The notes below the pieces were generated by a model. It worked only from the letters and a program-made list of their open reading frames with translations. It was not told the DNA's origin and did no database searches. Below, piece by piece: positions 18,866 to 26,418 of a DNA stretch of 64,000 nt. This DNA is from Streptomyces sp. NK15101 (GTDB lineage Bacteria > Actinomycetota > Actinomycetes > Streptomycetales > Streptomycetaceae), in contig NZ_JAINVG010000023.1 of the NCBI RefSeq assembly GCF_020400725.1, positions 30,042-94,041 on the forward strand, written 5' to 3'. Made by a program: the position numbers and the translations under genes. The stretch's first letter is position 1. Each line of letters starts with the position of its first letter.

Positions 18866-19864
18866 TCACTCCCCCACCGGGACCACGGGCACGGCACGCG
18901 CGAAGCCACCGTCCACCATCAGGTTCGCCACCGTCTCCAACTCCGGCGGATTGCCCGCCAGACGCCCGAGGAACGCGTCGAAGTCCGCACCACAGGGCAG
19001 CAGCAGCCGCTCCACCCGCTCGTTCACCGTCCAGCCGGCCGCCACCTCGCCGGAGTCCCGCGCGTCGTCGTACGCGCAGAACCACACCGAACCGACCGCC
19101 GCACCCCGCACCTTCAGCGCGATCAGACCGCCCTGGACGAAAGCGACGCCCAGATAGTCCTTCGTCAGATGGTCACGCAGACACTTGTTGACGTAGACCA
19201 GGTCATTGACCCCCGCCTCCTCCCGCACCGTGAAGAACGGCTGGTCCACCAGGACACCCAGCTCCGCGTCGAGCGCCGCCCCCACCGGAGCACACCCGCC
19301 CGCCGCCTTCAGGAACGAGCGGTACGCCCCCGGCAGCCGATAGCCCAGATCCTCCTCGACGCCCTGGAGCTGCAGCTCCGACACCGACAGACGGCCCTTC
19401 GGCAGCCCGAAGTGCACCGGCCGGGTCTCCTGCAGCGGACGCGTCCCCCGCTTCGACTGGTCCACCGCGGCCGTCGCCACCCCACCGTGGTGCCGCAGCA
19501 GCGCCTTCACCTCGACCGGCACCAGCTCCATCCGCCGCGAACCCGCCACGTGGTGCCACGTCCAGCCGTGCGGGGTCGCCACCGACGGAATCGTGTCCCA
19601 CAACTCATGACCGGTCGCCGCGAGCGCCGCGTTCGCCGACACGTAGTCCGTCAGACGCAGCTCGTCCACGCCGAAACCCTCCGGCGGATCGGCGATCTCC
19701 GCAGCCGCGCGCGCATACGGCGAGAAGTCCGGGTAGCCGTACTCGTCCACCCGTACCCCTCTGGGGTGACGGGACGCACGGACCGGATCCGGGAAATGCA
19801 CGACCTGCCCGGCGTAGGCCGCGTTCGGTGGCGCGGTGTCCTGCCCGAGCCGACCTGTCGTCAT
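18866..19864 (-). CDS. WHH-type nuclease-like domain fused to SMI1/KNR4 (SUKH) domain
   Basis: 332 residues from ATG 19864 (AGGGGG 9 nt upstream). The N-terminal half resembles toxin nucleases of the HNH/EndoVII superfamily: YVSANAALAATGHELWD, then TWHHVAGSRRMELVP and a RHHGGV ending. In the family pattern WHH...LVP..VH...H.GG, the first His of the second helix is replaced by Lys here (VEVKALLRHHGG), which may impair catalysis. The C-terminal half fits SUKH/SMI1: LQGVEEDLGYRLPGAYRSFL, YVNKCLRDHL, LGVAFVQGGLIALKV and WFCAYDDARDSGEVA. No secretion signal is present. It is the first gene of a two-gene operon and is divergent from the YwqJ-like deaminase. Confidence 0.75.
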   Translation of the reverse strand: MTTGRLGQDTAPPNAAYAGQVVHFPDPVRASRHPRGVRVDEYGYPDFSPYARAAAEIADPPEGFGVDELRLTDYVSANAALAATGHELWDTIPSVATPHGWTWHHVAGSRRMELVPVEVKALLRHHGGVATAAVDQSKRGTRPLQETRPVHFGLPKGRLSVSELQLQGVEEDLGYRLPGAYRSFLKAAGGCAPVGAALDAELGVLVDQPFFTVREEAGVNDLVYVNKCLRDHLTKDYLGVAFVQGGLIALKVRGAAVGSVWFCAYDDARDSGEVAAGWTVNERVERLLLPCGADFDAFLGRLAGNPPELETVANLMVDGGFARAVPVVPVGE

Positions 19865-19994
19865 GGCGGTTGCCCCCTGCATGGCGTCGCTGACTGCTTG
19901 CTACCGACAGCCGACGGCTGCGGCCGACTGATGCCGCACAGCCTATGCGCTGCCACAAGAGACCGAACCGGACCCGATCCCTCCGCGACTGAGA

Positions 19995-20021
19995 GTGACC
20001 AACTGTCACGACGCCATGACA
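19995..20021. promoter_or_regulatory. Overlapping inverted repeats in the divergent toxin/immunity spacer
   Basis: GTGAC-CAACT-GTCAC at 19995-20009 overlaps TGTCA-N8-TGACA at 20004-20021. Both lie in the 278-nt spacer between the divergent operons starting at 19864 and 20143. The position suits one regulator controlling both sides. No regulator gene adjoins. Confidence 0.4.
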
Positions 20022-20142
20022 GGTGCACCATGATTCCGACACACCGAAGACGCGTTTCGCCGCCCCAGCTTCCCCATATGGCTCCCTATTTGGCAGGCTG
20101 TCCACGCAACTCGGGGGATTGCAGGAGGGGAAGACCAGCACC

Positions 20143-20655
20143 ATGTACGCAGCAACAACGCCCACACAGGGTGACCCACGCCTCAACTGGAGCAGCAGCG
20201 CCGAAGCCACGCGCGCACCCTTACTGCGTCACCGCCGCGACGGAATCCTCCCCACCGTGGGGGCCGCCCTCTCCGTCCGCGGAGAGACCCTCACGTGCAC
20301 CGCGGGCCGCGGCGACCGGCCACCCGTCCTGCACGCCCTCGTCCAGGACTTCCTGGACACCCTCACCAGCAGCCAGCGGGAACGCTTCACCGGCCGCTGC
20401 CCCGAGGCGATCCTGCTCTCCCGGCACCTCACCGCCACCGAGAACAACCGCTCCAAGCGCGCCCAGCGCAAACCCCTCACCCACAGCGAGGCCCGCCGCT
20501 CCCTCAAGCAGGCCAAACTCACCGCCCGGCGCATCCGCGAGGACGGCGACCCGCTCCACGGCAGCTACGCGGCACCCTGCCGCTCCTGTACGGCCATGCT
20601 CGCCCACTTCGGAGTCCGCGCCGTCGACCCCACCACGCCCGTCGAGAACGGCTGA
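20143..20655 (+). CDS. YwqJ-like putative deaminase
   Basis: 170 residues. The zinc-dependent deaminase motifs are both present: CPE within FTGRCPEAILLSRHL (about residue 84) and PCRSC within SYAAPCRSCTAMLAHFGV (about residue 145). That makes it the YwqJ-related clade of the deaminase fold, which includes C-terminal toxin domains of polymorphic toxins. Here the domain is nearly free-standing, with only a short N-terminal region and no secretion domain. ATG 20143 has GGAGGGG upstream. It lies 9 nt before the SUKH-3 gene, so the two are probably cotranscribed. Substrate and toxicity are unknown. Confidence 0.8.
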   Translation: MYAATTPTQGDPRLNWSSSAEATRAPLLRHRRDGILPTVGAALSVRGETLTCTAGRGDRPPVLHALVQDFLDTLTSSQRERFTGRCPEAILLSRHLTATENNRSKRAQRKPLTHSEARRSLKQAKLTARRIREDGDPLHGSYAAPCRSCTAMLAHFGVRAVDPTTPVENG

Positions 20656-20664
20656 CCGCACCCC

Positions 20665-21156
20665 ATGCCCGACCACCTCAGCACCACCCGCTTCCCCGTC
20701 AACGTCGACGCCGCCCTCCGCGAAGCCGGCTGGCAACCCGGCCGCTGGGACATCAAACTCGCCGAAGAATGGGCCGACACCCTGCGCGCCCACGTCTCCC
20801 CCGCCGGCCACCGGCACAGCGTCTTCCCCGCCGCCGTCGAAGCCTGGGCCGAATTCGGCGGCCTGCGGATCACCGCACCCGGCCACGGCCGGCAGATAGC
20901 ACCCGCCGCCGTCCGCTTCGACCCCCTCGCCGGACTCCACCTCGCCCGCACCCTCGCCGACCTCGGCCGCGCCCTGGACACCCAGCTCGCCCCCCTCGGC
21001 GAAGAAGGCGAACACCAGGCCGTCCTCGCCATGGACGCCGAAGGCCGCGTCTACAGCCTCGACCACGCGGGCGACTGGTACCTCGGCAAGGACATCGACG
21101 CGGCACTGTCGACCCTGATCACGGGGGCCCAGCCCACACGCCTGACGGCGGGCTAG
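20665..21156 (+). CDS. SUKH-3 immunity-like protein
   Basis: 163 residues that fit the SUKH-3 domain: VDAALREAGWQPGRWD, AVEAWAEFGGLRI, the FDPLAGLHLA segment, LGEEGEHQAVLAMDAEGRVYSLD and GDWYLGKDIDAALSTLI. SUKH domains neutralise many unrelated nuclease and deaminase toxins. It follows the YwqJ-like deaminase by 9 nt, the classic toxin-then-immunity order. Its stop codon shares the palindrome CTAG (21153-21156) with the stop of the convergent histidine kinase, a 4-nt tail-to-tail overlap. Confidence 0.88.
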   Translation: MPDHLSTTRFPVNVDAALREAGWQPGRWDIKLAEEWADTLRAHVSPAGHRHSVFPAAVEAWAEFGGLRITAPGHGRQIAPAAVRFDPLAGLHLARTLADLGRALDTQLAPLGEEGEHQAVLAMDAEGRVYSLDHAGDWYLGKDIDAALSTLITGAQPTRLTAG

Positions 21157-22454
21157 GACGCACCGGCCCCCGTCGGCAGCACCGCCGACACCTTGAAACC
21201 ACCCGCGTCCGTCGGACCCGACACGAACACACCCCCGAGCCGCACCACCCGCTCACGCATCCCCACCAGCCCGTTCCCCCCGCTCGGCAGCCCCACATCG
21301 GCCACCGCCGCGTCCGACGGCCCGTTCTCCACCTGCATCGCGACCTCCGCGTCCCGATGCGCCAGACGCACCACGACCTCCGCCCCCGCCGCATGCTTGT
21401 GGACGTTCGTCAACGCCTCCTGCACCACCCGGTACGCCGTCCGCTCCACCTCCGGCGCATACGGACGCGCCTCCCCCATCACCACCAGCTCCACCGCCGC
21501 CCCCGCCAGCCGCGACTGCTCGCACAACGCCTCAAGGGCATCCAGACACGGCCCGTCCTCGGCCGCCGCCTCCGCCGCCGCCGCGGCGGCCCGCCCCACC
21601 GCCGCCAACGGCACCACCGCCGGAGCAGCCGGAACCGCCTCCTCCCGCAGCACCCCCAACATCTCCCGCAACTCCGTCAGCGCCTGCCGCCCCATGTCCC
21701 CCACCAGCGCCGCGTTCTTCACCGCCTTCTGCGGATCCTTCAACGCCACCGCCTGCAACGCCGCCGCGTGCACCACCATCAACGACACCCGGTGCGCCAC
21801 CACGTCGTGCATCTCCCGCGCGATCCGCGTCCGCTCCTCCTGCCGCGCCCACTGCGCCCGCTGCTCCGCCCGGTCGGCCAGCAGCGACAGCTCCTGCTCC
21901 AGACTGTCGGCACGCTCCCGCAGGCTCTCCATCAGCCGGCGCCGCGCCCCTATGTAGAGGCCGAAGAGAACCGGCGGAGCATTGAGCCCGAGCGTCATGA
22001 AGAGCGAGACGCTCGGCACGTACCAGCCACTGGGATCGATGTCCTGGGCGACGTCCTGCCGCATCCGCACCACGGTCACGACGAACACGGCGAGCGTCGA
22101 CATCCCCGCGAGCACGGCCGTGATCCGCCGGGGCACCTCGGAGGCGGCGAGCGAGTACAGCCCGACGATCCCCATGAGGAAGCCCATCTCGGCGGGCGCC
22201 ACGGCGATCGACACGAGCACGACGGCGATGGGCCAGCGACGCCGGACGAGCAGCACGGAGCCGACGAGCAGCCCGAACACCACCCCCAGCGGCACCGGCA
22301 GCGAAGCCTTGTCGGCGAACCCGACGCCCTCGACGGCACACTCCAGCGCGGACACGAGCGCGAGCGCCACGTCCAGGACGGCGCTCCGCCGTCTCCCCCA
22401 CCACCACCAAGTCCCGACGCCCGCGGCGTCCCGGTCTGCCCCCGTTGTGGTCAT
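21153..22454 (-). CDS. Orphan sensor histidine kinase, NarL/HisKA_3 type
   Basis: 433 residues from ATG 22454. After a Trp-rich N-terminus there are about six to seven TM segments (residues 25-200) with little extracellular sequence. A short coiled coil follows (ESLRERADSLEQELSLLADR), then the HisKA_3 dimerisation box RIAREMHDVVAHRVSLM with the phospho-acceptor His. The ATPase domain holds the N-box RVVQEALTNVHKHA and the G-box GGNGLVGMRERV. No response regulator gene is adjacent. The two LuxR-type regulators near the gal genes are possible partners, but that is a guess. Confidence 0.92.
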   Translation of the reverse strand: MTTTGADRDAAGVGTWWWWGRRRSAVLDVALALVSALECAVEGVGFADKASLPVPLGVVFGLLVGSVLLVRRRWPIAVVLVSIAVAPAEMGFLMGIVGLYSLAASEVPRRITAVLAGMSTLAVFVVTVVRMRQDVAQDIDPSGWYVPSVSLFMTLGLNAPPVLFGLYIGARRRLMESLRERADSLEQELSLLADRAEQRAQWARQEERTRIAREMHDVVAHRVSLMVVHAAALQAVALKDPQKAVKNAALVGDMGRQALTELREMLGVLREEAVPAAPAVVPLAAVGRAAAAAAEAAAEDGPCLDALEALCEQSRLAGAAVELVVMGEARPYAPEVERTAYRVVQEALTNVHKHAAGAEVVVRLAHRDAEVAMQVENGPSDAAVADVGLPSGGNGLVGMRERVVRLGGVFVSGPTDAGGFKVSAVLPTGAGAS

Positions 22455-22569
22455 GCCCACCACCCTACGGGTGGGACCCCACGTCAACCCGGCACACACC
22501 AGTCCCTCGAACTGTTGAATCGCCCAGATTTTCGATCCGGACGTCCGCATTCCGGACGATGGTGTTCGT

Positions 22570-23442
22570 ATGACGTTCGCCATCAGCAAGTACGCGGACT
22601 TCGAGAACCTGCGCGAGCAGGCGATCGCACTCCGCCGCGAGGGCCTCAGCCGCCGCCAAATTCGAGACCGTCTCCACGTCGACAACAACGACATCCTCAA
22701 CCGCCTCCTCGAAGGCGAACCCCCGCCGGCCTGGACCAAGCGCCCCAACGCCAAGGACGACCTCCGAGACCGCGCCCGCGAGCTGCGCCTCCAGGGCATG
22801 ACCTACGACCAGATCCAGGTCGAGCTGGGCTGCTCGAAGAGCTCGATCTCGCTGTGGGTGAGGGACCTCCCGAAGCCGGAACGGAAGCGGACCCGAGAGG
22901 AGGCGTCGGAGATCGCGCGGCGGGGCTGGGAGGTCACGCTGCGCCGACGCGATGAGGAACGCCAGGCGGTCAAACGCGCGGCGGCCGCAGAAATCGGGGC
23001 GATGTCGGAGCGCGAACTCTTCCTGCTCGGCGTGGGTCTCTACTGGGCGGAGGGAACGAAGGACAAGCCGCACGCCCGCCGCGAACGCGTGGTCTTCGTG
23101 AACAGCGACCCCGGAATGATCCAGGTCTTCACCGCGTGGCTCGACCTCCTGGGCGTCGAACCCGAACAGCGGAGGTACTACGTGATGATCCACGAGACCG
23201 CGGACGCGGGCGGCGCGGTGCAGTTCTGGGCCGATCTCGTCGGCGTCGCCGTATCCGAGTTCGGCAAGACGACAGTGAAACGCCACAACCCGCGAACCAA
23301 CCGCAAGAACGTGAACACCGAGTACCGAGGCTGCCTCGTGATCCGGATCCTCGGCAGCGCCGATCTGTACCGTCGCATCGAGGGGGCCTGGTGCGGCATA
23401 GTAGGGGCCGTCCCGATCTCCCCAACAGGAAATCGGGCATAG
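22570..23442 (+). CDS. Double helix-turn-helix protein with LAGLIDADG-like C-terminal region
   Basis: 290 residues. Two short HTH-like segments come first: LRREGLSRRQIRDRLHV (residues 22-38) and LQGMTYDQIQVELGCSKSS (about 76-94). A basic helix follows, then a C-terminal domain with ELFLLGVGLYWAEGTK, WLDLLGV, a second half containing VQFWADLVGV, and GCLVIRILGSADLYRRIEG. The pattern LGVGLYWAEGTK recalls the LAGLIDADG signature helix with its acidic residue, so a degenerate homing-endonuclease or WhiA-like fold is possible. It ends 11 nt before tRNA-Gln. The function is unknown and I have no firm family name. Confidence 0.6.
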   Translation: MTFAISKYADFENLREQAIALRREGLSRRQIRDRLHVDNNDILNRLLEGEPPPAWTKRPNAKDDLRDRARELRLQGMTYDQIQVELGCSKSSISLWVRDLPKPERKRTREEASEIARRGWEVTLRRRDEERQAVKRAAAAEIGAMSERELFLLGVGLYWAEGTKDKPHARRERVVFVNSDPGMIQVFTAWLDLLGVEPEQRRYYVMIHETADAGGAVQFWADLVGVAVSEFGKTTVKRHNPRTNRKNVNTEYRGCLVIRILGSADLYRRIEGAWCGIVGAVPISPTGNRA

Positions 23443-23453
23443 AGGGCGAACTA

Positions 23454-23525
23454 TCCCGGATCGTCTAAGGGCAGGACAAATGGTTTTGGTCCATTGAATG
23501 AGGGTTCGAATCCTTCTCCGGGAGC
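23454..23525 (+). tRNA. tRNA-Gln (anticodon TTG)
   Basis: The acceptor arms TCCCGGA (23454-23460) and TCCGGGA (23517-23523) pair fully. The anticodon stem AATGG/CCATT encloses the loop TTTTGGT, giving anticodon TTG (reads CAA). The T-arm AGGGTTCGAATCCTT is canonical. The 3' CCA is not precisely encoded. It lies only 11 nt after the upstream gene. Confidence 0.95.
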
Positions 23526-23534
23526 CCATGCAGC

Positions 23535-23565
23535 GCGGGTCCTGACCGTCCAGGTCAGGACCCGC
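23535..23565 (+). terminator. Terminator after tRNA-Gln
   Basis: A perfect 13-bp stem pairs GCGGGTCCTGACC with GGTCAGGACCCGC around a GTCCA loop, 10 nt after the tRNA. Confidence 0.88.
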
Positions 23566-23592
23566 ACTCATGTCCGCCCCCCAGCCCCCCGG

Positions 23593-23598
23593 TATCCT
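23593..23598 (+). promoter_or_regulatory. Probable glmU -10 element
   Basis: TATCCT lies 36 nt upstream of the glmU GTG and just downstream of the tRNA terminator. No good -35 hexamer stands 17 nt before it, so the assignment is tentative. Confidence 0.4.
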
Positions 23599-23633
23599 TC
23601 GTGCGTCCACCCCCGAAGCCGAAGGGCATTCCC

Positions 23634-25079
23634 GTGAGCGCCAACCGCCCGGCAGCCGTCGTCGTCCTCGCAGCGGGTGAGGGCACCCGCATGAAGTCGA
23701 AGACTCCCAAGGTCCTGCACGAGATCGCCGGACGTTCGCTCGTCGGGCACGTCGTGTCCGCCGCCCGGGAGCTGGAGCCCGAGCACCTCGTCGTGGTCGT
23801 CGGGCACGCCCGTGAGCAGGTGCGGGGGCATCTGGAGGAGTTCTACGCCGGGACCCGGACCGCCGTTCAGGAGGAGCAGAACGGGACCGGGCACGCCGTG
23901 CGGATGGCCCTGGAGGAGCTGGGCGCGGCCCCGGACGGGACCGTCGTGGTCGTGTGCGGCGACACTCCGCTGCTGTCGGGGGAGACGCTCCGCGCGCTGG
24001 CCGAGACGCACGCCGCCGACGGCAACGCCGTGACCGTACTGTCGGCCGAGGTGCCGGACTCGACCGGGTACGGGCGGATCGTGCGGGACGCTTCCGGTGC
24101 GGTGACGGAGATCGTCGAGCACAAGGACGCCTCCGCGGAGCAGCTCGCGATCCGGGAGATCAACTCGGGTGTGTTCGCGTTCGACGGGAAGCTGCTGGCC
24201 GAGGCGCTGGGTCAGGTCCGTACGGACAACAGCCAGGGTGAGGAGTACCTCACGGACGTGCTGTCGATCCTGCGTGAGGCGGGTCACCGGGTGGGTGCGT
24301 CCGTGGCCGGCGATCACCGCGAGATCCTGGGGATCAACAACCGTGTGCAGTTGGCCGAGGCGCGTGCGCTGCTGAACCGGCGGCTGCTCGAGCGGGCGAT
24401 GATGGCCGGCGTCACGGTCCAGGACCCGGCCTCCGTGCTGGTGGACGTCACGGTGACCTTCGAGCCGGATGCGGTGATCCTGCCGGGTACGCAGCTGCTC
24501 GGTGCGACGCACGTCGCCGAGGACGCCGTGGTCGGTCCGAACACGCGTCTGACGGACGTCACCGTGGGCAAGGGTGCCCGGGTGGACAACACGGTGGCCT
24601 TCTCCGCCGTCGTCGGGGAGGGCGCTTCCGTGGGTCCGTTCGCGTACCTCCGTCCGGGGACGAACCTGGGGAAGAAGTCGAAGGCCGGTACGTACGTCGA
24701 GATGAAGAACGCGACGATCGGTGAGGGGACGAAGGTTCCGCACCTGTCGTACGTGGGTGACGCGACGATCGGCGAGTACTCGAACATCGGTGCGGCGAGT
24801 GTGTTCGTGAACTACGACGGCGAGTCGAAGCACCACACCACGATCGGGTCTCACTGCCGCACGGGTTCGGACAACATGTTTGTGGCTCCCATCACCATCG
24901 GGGATGGCGCCTACACCGCCGCGGGGTCCGTGATCACGAAGGACGTGCCGGCCGGTTCGCTCGCCGTGGCCCGTGGCCAGCAGCGGAATATCGAGGGTTG
25001 GGTGGCCCGGAAGCGGCCCGGCAGTGCTGCCGCGCAGGCCGCTCAGGCCGCCGCTGAGGAGTCCGCCGGCGAAAGCTGA
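23634..25079 (+). CDS. glmU: Bifunctional GlmU: GlcNAc-1-P uridyltransferase / glucosamine-1-P acetyltransferase
   Basis: A 481-residue cytosolic enzyme that makes UDP-GlcNAc for peptidoglycan. The N-terminal pyrophosphorylase domain has the nucleotide loop LAAGEGTRMKSKTPKVLHEI, the QNGTGHA and CGDTPLL motifs and GYGRIVRD. The C-terminal left-handed beta-helix acetyltransferase contains GPFAYLRPGTNLG, KNATIGEGTKVPHLSYVGDA, NYDGESKHHTTIGSH and the catalytic-His region. GTG 23634 follows GAAGGG; a longer N-terminal reading is not supported. A 121-nt spacer separates it from prsA, a conserved pair in actinomycetes. Confidence 0.98.
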   Translation: MSANRPAAVVVLAAGEGTRMKSKTPKVLHEIAGRSLVGHVVSAARELEPEHLVVVVGHAREQVRGHLEEFYAGTRTAVQEEQNGTGHAVRMALEELGAAPDGTVVVVCGDTPLLSGETLRALAETHAADGNAVTVLSAEVPDSTGYGRIVRDASGAVTEIVEHKDASAEQLAIREINSGVFAFDGKLLAEALGQVRTDNSQGEEYLTDVLSILREAGHRVGASVAGDHREILGINNRVQLAEARALLNRRLLERAMMAGVTVQDPASVLVDVTVTFEPDAVILPGTQLLGATHVAEDAVVGPNTRLTDVTVGKGARVDNTVAFSAVVGEGASVGPFAYLRPGTNLGKKSKAGTYVEMKNATIGEGTKVPHLSYVGDATIGEYSNIGAASVFVNYDGESKHHTTIGSHCRTGSDNMFVAPITIGDGAYTAAGSVITKDVPAGSLAVARGQQRNIEGWVARKRPGSAAAQAAQAAAEESAGES

Positions 25080-25088
25080 CCGGAAACA

Positions 25089-25110
25089 GGTACGTCGAAC
25101 TCGGCGTACC
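25089..25110 (+). promoter_or_regulatory. Inverted repeat upstream of prsA
   Basis: GGTACG and CGTACC form a 6-bp inverted repeat with a 10-nt spacer in the glmU-prsA spacer. TGATAC at about 25112-25117 could be a -10 element just after it, giving prsA a promoter of its own. Confidence 0.35.
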
Positions 25111-25200
25111 GTGATACGTGCACACAAATTCGGCTGGCACGCACATGCGCTCGACGGGCGTGGGACCGCGGCCAGAGAACACGTCTGAGGAGACAGTGCT

Positions 25201-26175
25201 GTGACCGGGATCAAGACGACCGGCGAGAAGAAGCTGATGCTCTTCTCCGGCCGCGCCCACCCCGAGCTGGCCGAGGAGGTCGCGCACCAGCTGGGCGTCG
25301 GTCTCGTTCCGACCAAGGCGTTCGACTTCGCCAACGGTGAGATCTACGTCCGCTTCCAGGAGTCGGCGCGCGGCGCGGACTGCTTCCTGATCCAGAGCCA
25401 CACGGCTCCGATCAACAAGTGGATCATGGAGCAGCTGATCATGATCGATGCTCTGAAGCGGGCTTCCGCCCGGAGCATCACCGTGATCATCCCGTCGTAC
25501 GGCTATGCCCGTCAGGACAAGAAGCACCGCGGTCGTGAGCCGATCTCGGCCCGCCTGGTGGCGGACCTGCTGAAGACCGCCGGTGCGGACCGCATCCTCA
25601 CCGTCGACCTGCACACGGACCAGATCCAGGGCTTCTTCGACGGTCCGGTGGACCACCTGTCGGCGCTGCCGGTCCTGGCGGACTACGTGGGTGCGAAGGT
25701 CGACCGCGAGAAGCTGACGATCGTCTCTCCGGACGCGGGTCGTGTGCGGGTCGCCGACCGCTGGTGCGACCGTCTGGACGCGCCGCTGGCGATCGTGCAC
25801 AAGCGTCGTGACAAGGACGTCGCCAACCAGGTGACCGTGCACGAGGTCGTCGGTGACGTGAAGGGCCGTGTCTGTGTCCTGGTCGACGACATGGTCGACA
25901 CGGGCGGCACGATCTGCGCCGCGGCCGACGCGCTGTTCGCGCACGGTGCGGAGGACGTGATCGTGACGGCCACGCACGGCATCCTGTCGGGTCCGGCCGC
26001 GGACCGGCTGAAGAACTCGAAGGTGAGCGAGTTCGTGTTCACGGATACGCTGCCGGTGCCGGGTGCGCTGGAGCTGGACAAGATCACGGTGCTGTCGATC
26101 GCGCCGACGATCGCGCGTGCGGTGCGCGAGGTGTTCGAGGACGGTTCGGTGACGAGCCTCTTCGAGGAGCACTGA
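25201..26175 (+). CDS. prsA: Ribose-phosphate pyrophosphokinase
   Basis: A 324-residue enzyme that makes PRPP from ribose-5-phosphate and ATP for nucleotide, His and Trp synthesis. Visible motifs are FANGEIYVRFQESARG, the flexible-loop region YGYARQDKKHRGREPISARL, the metal site DLHTDQIQGFF and the PRPP loop VLVDDMVDTGGT. The GTG start has GAGGAG upstream. It is followed by a strong terminator, so the glmU-prsA unit ends here. Confidence 0.98.
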   Translation: MTGIKTTGEKKLMLFSGRAHPELAEEVAHQLGVGLVPTKAFDFANGEIYVRFQESARGADCFLIQSHTAPINKWIMEQLIMIDALKRASARSITVIIPSYGYARQDKKHRGREPISARLVADLLKTAGADRILTVDLHTDQIQGFFDGPVDHLSALPVLADYVGAKVDREKLTIVSPDAGRVRVADRWCDRLDAPLAIVHKRRDKDVANQVTVHEVVGDVKGRVCVLVDDMVDTGGTICAAADALFAHGAEDVIVTATHGILSGPAADRLKNSKVSEFVFTDTLPVPGALELDKITVLSIAPTIARAVREVFEDGSVTSLFEEH

Positions 26176-26190
26176 GCCCCACGGAAGTGA

Positions 26191-26230
26191 GGAAGGGCCG
26201 TTTCCCCCGCTCGGGGGAGGCGGCCCTTCC
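26191..26230 (+). terminator. Strong hairpin after prsA
   Basis: GGAAGGGCCG and CGGCCCTTCC form the base. CCCCC/GGGGG pairs above them around a GCTC loop, with a small TTT/AGG bulge. It lies 15 nt after the prsA stop. Confidence 0.88.
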
Positions 26231-26252
26231 GCGTTCCGTCGACTTGATCCAT

Positions 26253-26281
26253 TTGGGCGGGTCGGGGGCTGCGGGTAGACT
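26253..26281 (+). promoter_or_regulatory. HrdB-type promoter of rplY
   Basis: TTGGGC at 26253-26258 and TAGACT at 26276-26281 are separated by exactly 17 nt. This gives a leader of about 130 nt before the rplY start. Confidence 0.7.
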
Positions 26282-26418
26282 GCCGTAGTTGCTCGGCGAG
26301 GGAGGCCGTACCCGTAGAGGGTCACGGCGGTCCGTTATCGACGCGCTCTTCGTAGCAGGCCATCGCCAGTCGTGGCCGGGTGACCACCTTTTTCGTCACC
26401 TTCTACGAGGAGTGCACC

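Noticed and set aside
23454..23525. tRNA-Gln as an integration site
   Set aside because: No integrase, no repeated tRNA 3' end and no foreign block beside it.
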